Under the pieces are notes generated by a model that worked only from the letters and a program-made list of their open reading frames with translations, did no database searches and had not been told where the DNA came from. Below are positions 12,785-12,908 of a stretch of 12,908 nt of DNA, piece by piece (positions within the stretch are counted from its first letter, which is position 1; every line of letters begins with the position of its first letter). Made by a program: the position numbers and the translations under genes. This stretch comes from Nanobdellota archaeon. Its GTDB lineage: Archaea > Nanobdellota > Nanobdellia > Woesearchaeales > JAHJBD01. The stretch is from contig JAHJBD010000096.1 in assembly GCA_018813725.1 (NCBI GenBank), positions 1-12,908 of the forward strand, written 5' to 3'.

Positions 12785-12908
12785 TATTGTTTGCATGGTA
12801 AATGCAATCTCTCAAAAAAAGGATATATGCCCTTAACCATCTTTTCAGAGTATTTCTTGTGCCTTGATAATGAAAACGTCTTATTGAGAAATATAGCTTA
12901 GTGTTCAG
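12771..12908 (-). CDS. C-terminal fragment of an unidentified protein running in from the right edge
   Basis: The minus strand is open from the right edge to a TAA at 12771-12773 and encodes the last 45 residues of a protein. The segment is basic and aromatic (FSIRRFHYQG, then KRWLRAYILFLRD), like a membrane-associated or amphipathic C-terminal tail; some glycosyltransferases end in this way, but that is only an impression. The other minus-strand frames are broken by stops and the plus strand has no frame beyond the methyltransferase. It ends 14 bases inside the methyltransferase gene, the same convergent overlap length seen at 3870-3883. Too little is visible for a family call. Confidence 0.5.
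   Translation of the reverse strand: MNTKLYFSIRRFHYQGTRNTLKRWLRAYILFLRDCIYHANNINYF

Noticed and set aside
1..12908. CRISPR array, insertion sequence or integrase
   Set aside because: No regularly spaced repeats, no transposase or recombinase frame, and no terminal inverted repeats were found.

Overview
The window reads as chromosomal DNA of an archaeon, most likely of the DPANN group (a Woesearchaeota or Pacearchaeota relative; this lineage is inferred from protein style, not from a marker gene). Archaeal signs are a proteasome alpha subunit, an RNase P Pop5-type protein and an SBDS protein in one tight block, AT-rich TATA boxes about 20-28 bases before several starts, and class III (archaeal pilin-type) signal features. 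DPANN style shows in the secreted proteins: Cys-rich segments, CARDB and Ig-like domains, and an N-terminal 'RRGQITLF' segment. Against that background a bacterial-type Lgt (prolipoprotein diacylglyceryl transferase) homologue is notable.

Layout. (1) Positions 1-1680, minus strand: rnp2 (Pop5), psmA and SBDS (cut by the left edge) in a compact operon, part of the known archaeal proteasome/exosome/RNase P gene neighbourhood. (2) Positions 1681-1982: a gene-free gap that appears to hold a structured non-coding RNA (about 1775-1945) with its own TATA box, a 15-position terminal stem, internal hairpins and an oligo-T end; I cannot assign it to a known family. (3) Positions 1983-7010: cell-surface genes. 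A leaderless gene for a likely lipoprotein overlaps (ATGA) a membrane-anchored CARDB/Cys-rich protein; a 1046-residue Cys-rich surface protein converges on them. (4) Positions 7136-7942: an Lgt-family membrane protein, divergent from the large surface protein and possibly acting on lipoproteins such as the one at 1983. (5) Positions 7953-12011, minus strand: a tightly packed four-gene operon, in transcription order radical SAM/SPASM-like enzyme, alpha/beta hydrolase, PaaK-like adenylate-forming ligase and U32-family protein. A SAM methyltransferase diverges from it at 12035, and the end of another minus-strand gene enters from the right edge.

How the genes may work together. Block 5 has the make-up of a small biosynthetic or modification pathway: radical chemistry, carboxylate activation or transfer, hydrolysis, U32-type chemistry (other members do O2-independent hydroxylation) and methylation. 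Its product cannot be read from the sequence. The block looks more AT-rich than the housekeeping genes to its left, which fits an accessory, possibly transferred, region. The strongest candidates for something undescribed are the structured RNA at 1775-1945 and this four-gene operon.
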